Below, one piece after another: positions 1 to 10,900 of a stretch of 64,000 nt of DNA; position 1 is the first letter of the stretch; each line of letters begins with the position of its first letter. The position numbers and the translations under genes are program-made. Below the pieces are notes generated by a model that was not told the DNA's origin, did not search any database, and worked only from the letters and a program-made list of their open reading frames with translations. This DNA comes from Arcuatula senhousia (taxonomy: Eukaryota; Mollusca; Bivalvia; Mytilida; Mytilidae): assembly GCA_963971305.1 (NCBI GenBank), contig OZ020306.1:39949512-40013511 (forward strand), written 5' to 3'.

Positions 1-535
1 AATCGTCAACTGTCCCTTTTTGTTAGCAACATTCCGTCCTGCTTTTGAAGTCTTCGTATCACATTTGATTCGTTACTCCAGATCCTGTGGGAATTGCACC
101 AATTTCCTTGGCAGAGCGTCACGTTTGACAAAGAAATTCCTGACATGAGGTAATGTTGCTCCATGGTTGCTGTCTTCACTCAAGAAATTTAACGGTAGAC
201 ACTGTACACTCGTAGACAAATATGGGATTTCTATCTCTTAAATGAGTGCAGATGTTGGTTTGTCGTAGAAATTTGTTTTGTTTTCTTTACCGGATTTGAC
301 ATAATGAATTGGAAATTAGCATCACGACGGGTGCGCCATAGCAGACAGGAACCGCTTACTTTCCGGAGCACATTAGTTCACTCATGTTACGACTTGAGAT
401 CGCGTTGTTGATTTCCTTTCGGTTGATTTTGTGTTTTGTGTTTCTTCGTGCTGTTCTTGTTCGTGTTTACCGGTTTTGTCGTTGCCCTTTCGGACTATTG
501 ACACTCAAATTCCCTTTTGCCTCTTTAAATCATTG
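1..535 (+). mobile_element. Penelope-like retroelement, 3' fragment
   Basis: Starts inside the reverse transcriptase C-terminal region (SNIPS-like, then F-L-A-E-R-H and KYGISIS-like remnants) and continues into the conserved untranslated tail (TTCCGGAGCAC, CGCGTTGTTGATT, GTTTACCGGTTTTGTCG). Frame is broken. Runs off the left edge. Other copies in this window share the tail. Confidence 0.7.
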
Positions 536-895
536 TATTAATGGATAAAAGGAAATACAAAAAAATCTTAAACATTAGTTACTTATAACAATAATTAATT
601 TACTAAATAAATACTTGATATTTTGCTGTATTATTAGAAGAGTCATTTGAAAAAGCAAATGCATTTTATAGCTTTTCTCTAAATTTTATTTTTTATATCA
701 TCTTTAATCTACAATTCTTAATCTTTTGACTGGTTTTCCTTACTCTCTACAACACTATGGGTGACATTCCAGCATTTCAAGTACAAATAAAAATAAGAAA
801 TTATATTTTACCTGTTGTAAGAGTAAAGCCAACACATTATGGTAGAATATTGTTGCAGAAAAGGTGAATAAAGTAACTGAAATGTCGAGATAGGA

Positions 896-2046
896 TGACA
901 AAATTACAAATACCAAAACGCGAGTATAAACGGTTAATTTGGATATGCTATATATATATATCGATATTTCAAGGAGTAACCTCTCATCAGTAGCATTTAA
1001 ATCAAAATATTGGAAGGTCAAATACCCAAACTGTTGAAAACGAAAAGTACTCAAAACAAAATCGTTCGAACAAGGAAGCCAAATTTAGCACCGAGGATAT
1101 CGACCATGTGCATTACAAGGAAAGAAACCTGGTGTTTTAAACAATTTTGAATTTAAAAATCGGAAATTTCAGCGACAAAAATATTAGAAATTTCATGGTA
1201 AATCGTGTCTGACAAGTCTGAAGACTAGGCTTGTGATTACCCTCGGGGACCTCTGGTCAACCAGCAGCGGTTATCGCCCAATGGTTTCAAAATTACAAAT
1301 ACCAAAACGCGAGTACATGTATAAACGGTTAATTTGGATATGCTATATATCGATATTTCAAAGAGTAACCTCTCATCAGTAGCATTTAAATCAAAATATT
1401 GGAAGGTCAAATACCCAAACTGTTGAAAACGAAAAGTACTCAAAACCAAAACGTTCGAACAAGGAAGTCAAATCCAGTACCGAGGATATCGACCATGTGT
1501 ATTACAAGGAAAGAAACCTGGTGTTTTAAACAATTTTGAATTTAAAAATCGGAAATTTCAGCGACAAAAATATTAGAAATTTCATGGTAAATCGTGTCTG
1601 ACAAGTCTGAAGACTAGGCTTGTGATTACCCTCGGGGACCTCTGGTCAACCAGCAGCGGTTATCGCCCAATGGTTTCAAAATTACAAATACCAAAACGCG
1701 AGTACATGTATAAACGGTTAATTTGGATATGCTATATATCGATATTTCAAAGAGTAACCTCTCATCAGTAGCATTTAAATCTAAATATTGGAAGGTCAAA
1801 TACCCAAACTGTTGAAAACGAAAAGTACTCAAAACCAAAACGTTCGAACAAGGAAGTCAAATCCAGTACCGAGGATATCGACCATGTGTATTACAAGGAA
1901 AGAAACCTGGTGTTTTAAACAATTTTGAATTTAAAAATCGGAAATTTCAGCGACAAAAATATTAGAAATTTAATGGTAAATCGTGTCAAACCAGGCTTGT
2001 GCATAATAATGACGACCAAAATTGTGATTACTCTCGGGGACCTCTA
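896..2046. repeat. 389-bp tandem repeat array, about three units
   Basis: Landmarks such as CTCGGGGACCTCTGGTCAAC (1,241 and 1,630) and CTCTCATCAGTAGCATTTAA recur 389 bp apart. Units 2 and 3 are almost identical. Short ORFs of about 70 codons on the minus strand are repeat-encoded and not genes. Single diverged units lie at 25,500, 45,890 and 52,715. Confidence 0.9.
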
Positions 2047-2579
2047 AATGTCAAAGAAAACCAGGCAAATACAAAAAATGTCTTACAACATGTATAGAAG
2101 AAATGTGCAGTCATAAGCCTCATTCATCATGCTTTCACTACCTCTTTTGCATGAAAATCTTGTGACATTTTTATACAGATCACTTACTTGTTTGTACCCC
2201 ATGTAATTCCTGAATGCTTTTAACAACCTCTTTAATTCTAAGAGTTCTAACACCATCTTAGCTTTTAGGAGACTTTCGTTTGTATTAAACAGAGAAAAGA
2301 TGAAAACTAAACTTATAAGTTATATGATCACTATCATATATACAATGAAAAATACAAAAACGCAAAAACCTATCGGAGAATATAGGCATATAAAGAAGGT
2401 GTCAAACCTTTTATTGCGTTCTCAGGGTCTGTTAGATACATGAAAAGTAAATATCTTCTTTAATCAACTTTTTAATTGGTTAGTTAAATCCAAATCGAAT
2501 GGCTTAAAAACCAGCTTATTCTTTGACCGATGGAATCTTTATCTCGACCAAATCTTGACATCTACACAATAAGTTATCA

Positions 2580-3310
2580 GCACAGGTGATTTCAATTTTA
2601 CGTGGACGAGAAAGATGATGCCGACGCTCTGAGATTTTTACAAACTTTGGACGCCTATAATCTTACGCAGCATATATCCACATCTACACACATGTACAAT
2701 TGTGGAAATATTCCTGACTTATTCATCACAAGGTCTGAATCTAATATAATAATGAACAAGCCAACTGTTCATGGTCCCTATCGTTTTGATTCAAATGGGA
2801 ACTCATTTTGCGATTCGAGCTGTGCTAGCGTTGTCAAAACCACCGTCCTTTAAAAAATTGGTATCTTTTCGAAACTGGATAAAAGTGAACCAATCAGAAC
2901 TAGCAAATGACATTGCTCTGGAAATGCAATCCGCATAAAGTTCTTCTGTTGACGAATTAGTCGATCACTACAATTTAAATTTCCGTTCTGTTGTAGATAA
3001 GCATGCACCGCTTATCACGAAGTCGTTGATTGTTCGTTCAAACACACAATTCTACTCCGATGAGCTCTGCGAGTCGAAACGAGAGAGACAAAAAGCGGAA
3101 AGAGTCTATCGTGGAACTGGACTTGAGATTCATATTCAAATTTATAAAGAAAAGTGTAGTTTTACTGGAAAACTTATACATCAAACAAAACAGAACTATT
3201 TTTCGAAAAAGATCGAGGAGTGCAGCAGTGACACTAAGAAGTTGTTCAAAATATCGAACTCGTTAATGGGTAAACTTCAAATATCAAATTATTCTTTAAG
3301 TTCTAGAGAC
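2580..3310 (+). pseudogene. Non-LTR retrotransposon fragment (endonuclease end plus linker)
   Basis: Broken reading frames. The first holds STGDFNF, then DEKDDADALRFLQTLDAYNL and DLFITRSE, typical of the apurinic endonuclease of CR1/Jockey/RTE-class ORF2. After a frameshift and a stop come FYSDELCESKRERQKAERV and IYKEKCSFTGKLI, the linker before the reverse transcriptase. Both ends and the polymerase are missing. Likely a dead 5'- and 3'-truncated copy; clade not certain. Confidence 0.75.
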
Positions 3311-3359
3311 ACCAAGGGACGGTGCTCAAGGAGATACTTTATTGAAATATAAAATGAAT

Positions 3360-4950
3360 AAAACAGTACCCCTCCCCATGTCAAAACAAATAAACAAAAC
3401 ATAAGAATTTTTCTTTACTCGACGGAAAAAGACAGGAAAAAATTGTTGAAATATAAGACTCTTTTGCAATTATTTTAATAAAACTGCAAAGGTTGTGCAA
3501 TATACAACTTTAACTTATCGGGTCATTAACCACAATTTTTCTTTATTATATATATCTAAAAAGTTATAACAACTTTTTTTAAGAATAGTATCAAACAGTT
3601 TTTTTACTTCGCCAGTAAATTTTGTTCAGCCTATATGAACATTTTAATCATCCTCGACTACTTCAGAGTCACAATAAAACAATGTCTAAGGTGTGGAAGC
3701 ATACCCAGGAATCTACAAAATTAATCGGCAAATGATGGAATGATACTCCATGATGTGCTACGCTTCTCCTCCAGTGTAAAATTGCCAATAAGACTCAAAA
3801 TTTTTTCCAACCCATGATATGTTTTAAATTTTCCCTCTGAATCGTAAGACAATTGATTATCCCATAATTTATTGTAAGAATCTTTAATATTGTTTTTAAT
3901 ATTCCCTTTTAACTTGTTACTGTCCTTAAGTTTTGGTATATTTTCTTTTATTTTATGGAGAACAGCACGCAATGAAGATTTATGCAGTTCATGTAAAAGT
4001 TTTGATCTTGGTAAGCATCATTTAACAGCGAATTTGAAGTGAAAATTTTCCCGGTTCAGAAAGAACAGCAAAACTTATGGTCTTTTTGTGTACTCCAAGT
4101 GAATAAATGTACACAATTTATATGCAATTTATTACAAACAATGTTACAATAAATTTACTCAAGTGAATGACAACCATTTCTATATTAAGCAGTATAAAGG
4201 TGGAACAATCCTCATATATCACGGCTTTATAAAAGTAAATGAGGCTTTGACGTATAATCAAATACATTGATGTTAGTCCTAATATTTGGGTTATAAGTAA
4301 AAAAGTCTTTTTGAGTTTAAAGTTTGCTTTCAAAGCTCATTTTGAGCAGAGTGGAAGGTACCCGAAACACCAAAATATACACCCAGATGTTAACAGTGTT
4401 GTACATATTCCATTTTGAACTCTTTCATTTAAACACAAGGTTACATATGATAGCATCAGATAAGCATTTATTTAGAAAGGTTTATAAACATGTATGTTTC
4501 TATTTGATAGAAAGGATATTCAGTGAAATTAAAGAATTATGCAATATTTGTGTGTGGTATTTGCCGAAATACTAGAAAATTAACTTGCCTTACGGCTCGT
4601 GAAATTTTTAACCAGTATTTTAAGTAGTATTTTTGGACAAACACCACTCACAAGTATTGTATAGTGCCTTAAAACTGTCTATCACTTAAATACATGTACA
4701 TATATGAGCTGATGCCATCTGATTTTGATAGTTATTTCAAGGTATTATCGCTTGAATATATTATAGGGTTTTCATCACATTTTGGTACTTAAAAATGATA
4801 AAAATATATTTTTACATACATATACAGAATAGATGTTCCTATAATTTTTAACAATAAAACTGTTAATATATCCCGTTGACAAATTAGCTCAACTTATTTT
4901 GGCATGCAAACAATACTCCTGGCCAGATCGTGGTATGTAACAGACATTAA
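3360..4950. other. AT-rich sequence downstream of gene A
   Basis: No coding or repeat structure recognised. Short ORFs here have no domain signature. It probably includes the gene A 3' UTR (from 4,952 leftward). Confidence 0.5.
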
Positions 4951-4952
4951 CG

Positions 4953-4984
4953 TCATTGGTTTGAATAAAAGTGGTTCTCTTCAT
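4953..4984 (-). CDS. Gene A exon 13: last coding exon, FYSNQ-stop
   Basis: Acceptor ATTTTAG, then DEENHFYSNQ and TGA at 4955-4953. YSNQ fits the YxNx ligand of Grb2-type SH2 domains. Genes B and C end with the equivalent DDESHFYxNQA and TGA. Confidence 0.8.
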
Positions 4985-7900
4985 CTAAAATATAAAATGT
5001 TTATATCTATAATAGTTAAACAAAACAAAACAAATCTTGAAGAAACACACTTCTTTTGTGTTATCAAAATAATAAATACTTATACATAGACTTTTAAATT
5101 GTCTACTATAGTTTTCCGAAATTGATACATACATTTTGTGTTATCTGAGAAGAAAATCTTTACAATGTAGACTTTTTTTGGTATTCAATAATTACACAGC
5201 AGGATTATTAGTGGTTTTGGAAAGTTGGCTGTAACAGTGATTATCAAAATCAGCAGATTAAATGTTATTATAGACTTCCTGTTTGCAAATGAATGTCAAT
5301 TGTGTAAAATTACCTCTTTGTAAATTTGCATTCACCACTTGAGAATAGACATTCGGTTGATCCCTCATACCTAGTTCCTCGTATTCACTTAAGAGTTTAA
5401 AATATAAAATATATGGTTATGAGATGATATGCACATTAAAATATGAAGTTAAATAATGTAACTAGGTCATATAGTAAGTTCACTTCTCCTCTTTGCACTA
5501 CTGATTAGTTGTACATGTATGTAACTTAAGTATGTTTTAGATAAACGACAAATGGTTTTCTTTTTCAGACGAAATGTATTGGTTTTCGGTTGTTAATCAT
5601 ATTGTGTGTTTGTTTGAAACCATTAATTGAGATCTAATTAAATGCATTAGGAAAATTTATATTTTAGACAGTAATAAAGACAAGAAAAGAAAAATGTTAT
5701 TTTAGCTGCATTACACAATTAAGAATAAACTTTATCAAAACTGATTATATAATTATTACCTTGTTGTATTTATGTCTGAAAAAGATCATAAAACTACTAC
5801 AACTACTAAGGATATATAAAACAGTAAAATATGTTAAAAACTACAAAAAGAGGTCCTCTAATCAAAATCTTTATTGGGGGGGGGGGGGAAATGCACAAGC
5901 ATGAATAAATATTACAAGACTAGTTTAAATCTTAAATTGAATTCAATTCCATTATGAGCGCGTAAAGTTTTGCAAATAGCAAAAAAATTATTCTGGATAT
6001 TTTTATTATTGAAAATAGGAAGTTTTGCATACATTACAGCACCTTACAGATTATTGTCTATGGGTGTCTAGGATAAAACAATCATGGATAGACTTAAATT
6101 TGCTGTCTTAAAATATTGAATTTGAAATATTATTTAAAAATTAAACATGTGGAATAGCTTTGTTATATTTGACTTTATACTATTGTTGTTGAAATTAAAT
6201 ATAAAATCTTGCACATACATACATCTTTCCAGATGTTTATTAAACCATAATTAATTTAGAAACCTGATAAACTGTGCTTAGTATGTTGAAAACTTTTGCT
6301 GTCTCCCGACACGTCTACGTAGTGTTGTATTTCATCTATTTCATTTCTAGGAATAAAGTAATGATGATATTATGTAAAAGATGAATGCATAAAATTGCAT
6401 CGATTAATGTTTTACAAAAATGCTTTCTACTATGTTGTGAATATAATAAAGCATTTAGTTATTTTTTTATCATCTTGCAGTTTTATCCTCATTTAAGCTT
6501 TCATTTTCCTTCTATAATTTCAAATATGCGTCCTAATATGAGAAAGCTTACATTTTTGGTCATTCTTGTATGAAATATACTTAAACTTACCTCTTGTCCT
6601 GAGGGTTTGCTGGAAGAGAAATGATACCAATGATATAAAGGTATGAAATAACGTGGATATGAGATAGCTGCACATACTGTAAAAACAAAACAGATCAAAA
6701 AGTGGAAATAAATGTTTTTATCAGATCTCATATTTCAATGTATCATTATGAGTGAAAAGTTTATGAATAAATAAAGATACATTCAATTATCAATGCAAAT
6801 GTCAAAGGGTTTAAATGAATTTAATGTTTTTAATATAACATACCTTGTTTACATGTTTTTAGTCTCCATAAAAGAACCACAATAACACCAAGCAGTATAA
6901 GTATAACAGTTGATAATACTCCAGCTACCGCAGCTACTGCCGATTTTAAAGATTTCAGGGTATCCGGTTGTCCTTGAATGAATTTAATATTGCAATACTA
7001 ACATGTAAATAGTAAGATAAAGCACATATCTTCTTTTAATGTTTCATTAGAACAGTTGTTGTATTGTCTCTTACAAACTCTGATATGTAGGGTTCATTGG
7101 TAGACCTCGAATGAAATATATCATGTTCATTTCATACACAGTGTGAACGACATGTCATATCGTTTCACTTCAAATGAAATGCCTGATATTTTACGCTTAA
7201 ACTACACATCCATAAGGTACGATTAAAGACAGAATTTGTACCATTCTATTCAAAGAGCATATATCTACCTTTACGTTACAGTGTTTAATAGCATGTTATA
7301 TCAAGATATTGGGTTAACAAAAGGTAAAATGTACTGACAGTATATGCCGTTTTTTAACAAAAATTGGTCCACTAATGCGTAATATGCAGCATTATTCGTT
7401 ATCAAACATTCGAATAATAATTTTATTGGCTAAAAATAAACAATGGGTTTCAATTTTACTCTTGTACATTTATACTACTGTTATACTACATGTAATATAT
7501 TATCTATATGATAGGAATATTTTTTTCGAAGAATCTTGACCGTCGGCAGGCTATACATGTCAAACGTTCATGACAAAATAAACAAATAAAAATCTATTCA
7601 AATGCACTACCTCGAAGGTTGAAAACACTCTTAACTTTTTTACATCTTAAAAACAGGATATTTTAATAATACAATTTTTTTTATCTCATGTTATTTAAGC
7701 GTTTTAACTACCTGCCTGACCAGTTGCTGCTACAGCAATATCTGTTAGAGAACTTGGGCTGAACTTGTTAGCAGCAAACATCCTCAGATCATATGAAGTA
7801 AAACCAATCAAATTGTCTAGTGTGAACCTATGCAGACCATCCTGGCTACTACCACCGCTGTTAGGTACAGATGCATTTTGCCACTCTCCTGCACCAGATA

Positions 7901-10900
7901 TACGGTACTGAACAACAAAACTTTGTAGATGGCCTCCATCAAAGGCAGGCTTCCATTCCACTGTAACACTAGTACCAACAACGTTTGTAATACTGAAGTT
8001 TGTAGGTGTATCTGGTGGACCTAAACGATTTTAAATTATGGTAAGGAAAGAACACTCAAAACGTCTGTCAAACAATTTATACTTAATAGTTTAAATGTGA
8101 AATCAAAAAAATATTATAGCATGCGACATAATAGAAAGAAATGTATTCATTATAATCTTAAGTGAAATGATATTCTTAAACATATATAAAAAGCTTACTA
8201 GCAGATAACAATACCACTAAATGTTCTACTTGTCCACCAACACCATTGGATATCCTTGCAGTATAGTTTGTAAAGTCATTTTCCTGAAGGCTCTTTATAG
8301 TAAGTGCCAGTATGTATCCATCAACCTGTGCATTGACTCCATGAAAGGTGGTTGTAATAATATTATCGGAATTAGACATCACATATTTGCTGCTTGGTGA
8401 GATAGGACTGACATCCTTATACCAGATAAGACCAGAGAATTTCGGTTCACTGTAAACAATGACATCTATTGTCACATCACGACGTGTCTGTCCTAGCGCT
8501 GTTTGAGATCCTTTCAGGAAAAATGGGGGTGCTGTTGTAAACAGGAAAGAATGTAGACTTCTGATAGCTTATAGTATTATTATTTCAAGGTGTCTCGAGG
8601 CTATTAAACGGAACATCTTTTTGTACATATTGATATTTTGTATAAAATTGATAAACTTACTGGACTTAACAAACAAAACCTATATATTATGATATATTTG
8701 ATCAAATTAGCAGCAATTATAACACAACAAATGACATATTATTTTCTTAGAATTTGCATTACTAAACCAAAAGGAGATAATTTATGTAGAAAGAAAGGAA
8801 AAAGTTTGAATTTTCCTGAATATCGTGAAAAATGAAAAGTTAACCTATATATTTTTCGGACAATTTCGAAGAGCTTTAAAAAAGGGACTTTTTTTATTGT
8901 AAATGGTTATTTTGAAGGAATTCTTCTTTAAGCGCCTCTTTAGATTTTCTCCCTATAAATTCTAAATAAATTGTCGAAACTTTGCTTATTAAGCAAGCCA
9001 TTAGCGATCTTTAGTGAACGGTAACTCTCTCTTTTTATTTCATATTTTTATTTTCTAATGTTGTAAATGAAAAACAAAAAAACATCTATAGTAGAATTAT
9101 AATGCCCTACGCCTTTAAACTTAGTTAAAAATAAGAGAAAAAAAACCTAAGCTTACTATGCTTACCCCACTCCGCCCAACAAAAAACAAAACAAAAACAA
9201 ACAAAACCCACCTTGATTTAAAAAACAAAACAAATATAAGTACATGTATATGTTTTAAATTTTATCTGGATACCATTAATATTGATACATGTTTTTTTTT
9301 TTATTACACCCACCTTTACTGATCACATAACCCGATCCCTTCTGATCTAGTCGGCCCTGACTGTTCACGATTCCATTATTAGCAGAACAGATATACACTC
9401 CTGTTTCTTGGTATCTGACATCTTCTGACAAAAGCCCTAATGTTATTGTTGGAGCTGCATTCAGATACCGGATATGAGTACCATATTTTGATCTGTGTTC
9501 CCATGGCTTGTATGTGTAAGTAGGCGGATTACCAGCTAATTGGCATTGTATTTCTAGAGATGTTTGAGTCAAGTCTAGTGTTTTGTCGGGCACTGCTATT
9601 ATTGGAGCATCTGAAAAAAAATTATACTTTCGTATGTATAAATGATGAACGATTATAAAATGGGCATTCTGCATGTATTTTTACAACTATGTCTGAGCGT
9701 AAACTTGAAGAAATGATTTATTTATAATTATCCATTCGAGAATATGGTTTAAGATTACTCTTGGTTATTTTCTTTGAATAAAACAATTTCTAATTTGGCT
9801 AAAACTCCTCGGTTTGTTTTACCTAAAGAAATTTTTTGGCAGAGATCATGCGCTTATAGACAAATATTTCTCAGATGATAGCAGTTGTTGGTTTGTCATA
9901 GGGTGTTGTTTCGCCCTTTAACCAGATTCGACACGTTAAAATGGCCTTAAGCTACGCGACAGACTTGATATAGCAATAAGCACCCGCCTAATCTTCCGGA
10001 GCACTTGATAATGTAATCACTTGTTAGAACTTGAGTTCGCGTTGATTGTTGCTCTGTTGTTTTTATGGTTAAATGTTGTCTGTTTCTACGTGCTGATATT
10101 GTTCGTGTTTTATGGTTTTCTCTTTGCCTTTTCGGACTTTTGACATGTGGATGCCCTTTTGGTAACTCTTTGCTTCCTTCTCATGTATCAATACAGTACA
10201 GGAAGATGGTTTAAAAAACAACTATGAAAAATATTCCAGACATATATTTGCTTCAGACTTACAATTCGCATCAATCTGCTTCGAAGACTGAATAAAGGTA
10301 TTGCCAGAGGCCATGTTCTTGAACCCACATGTGATACTTTTGCCATTGTACTGTTTTTGTACAGTGTAGGTCAAAGTAGATGTAGCTATGTAAGTATCTG
10401 CCTTCGATGAATCTTGAGTCGATGACATTGTGGCATTGAATGTGATATCAGTATTACTATCACCTAGTAACCAAATTCTCTCTGTAGGAGCAGGACGGCT
10501 ACCCGTAGAAGAGCAAGTCAACACTAAAGGTTTGGTATCCTCAGTAATGATTGGGTCTGGACTGAAGGTAGGTGGTAGTGGTTTTACTGAAATGAAATTA
10601 ATCTTGCGGTCTTGGCAATCATTTTAATTATTATCGGTAAAACAAATCTTTTATTTATATTTTTGTGTTCACTTTTAGCCCCTTATCGGTAAACGACATA
10701 TCTTTTTGTAATACATTAAGGCGTATTTTACGTTGAATGTCTGTGAGAACTGATATGCTCTAATTCACCATATTGTCCCTTGTTGTTTAATATCAAAATT
10801 AAACAATGTAGATATAAATTTTTCTTCGATTTTCCAAATTATTAAATAGAATAATGAAAAGTCAAGTTTTGATGTAATTTGATTTGAAGTTACTTAATTT

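Noticed and set aside
755..1838. Three similar minus-strand ORFs of 70-99 codons
   Set aside because: They are produced by the 389-bp tandem repeat and have no independent coding support.
4904..5089. Plus-strand ORF of 61 codons
   Set aside because: It overlaps the last exon of gene A on the other strand; the minus-strand reading is conserved in three paralogues.
6501..6731. 76-codon minus-strand ORF ending in HFSSSKPSGQE before a donor, as a longer version of gene A exon 9
   Set aside because: It would leave the next exon out of frame, and only the last 19 nt are conserved in length and phase in genes B and C.
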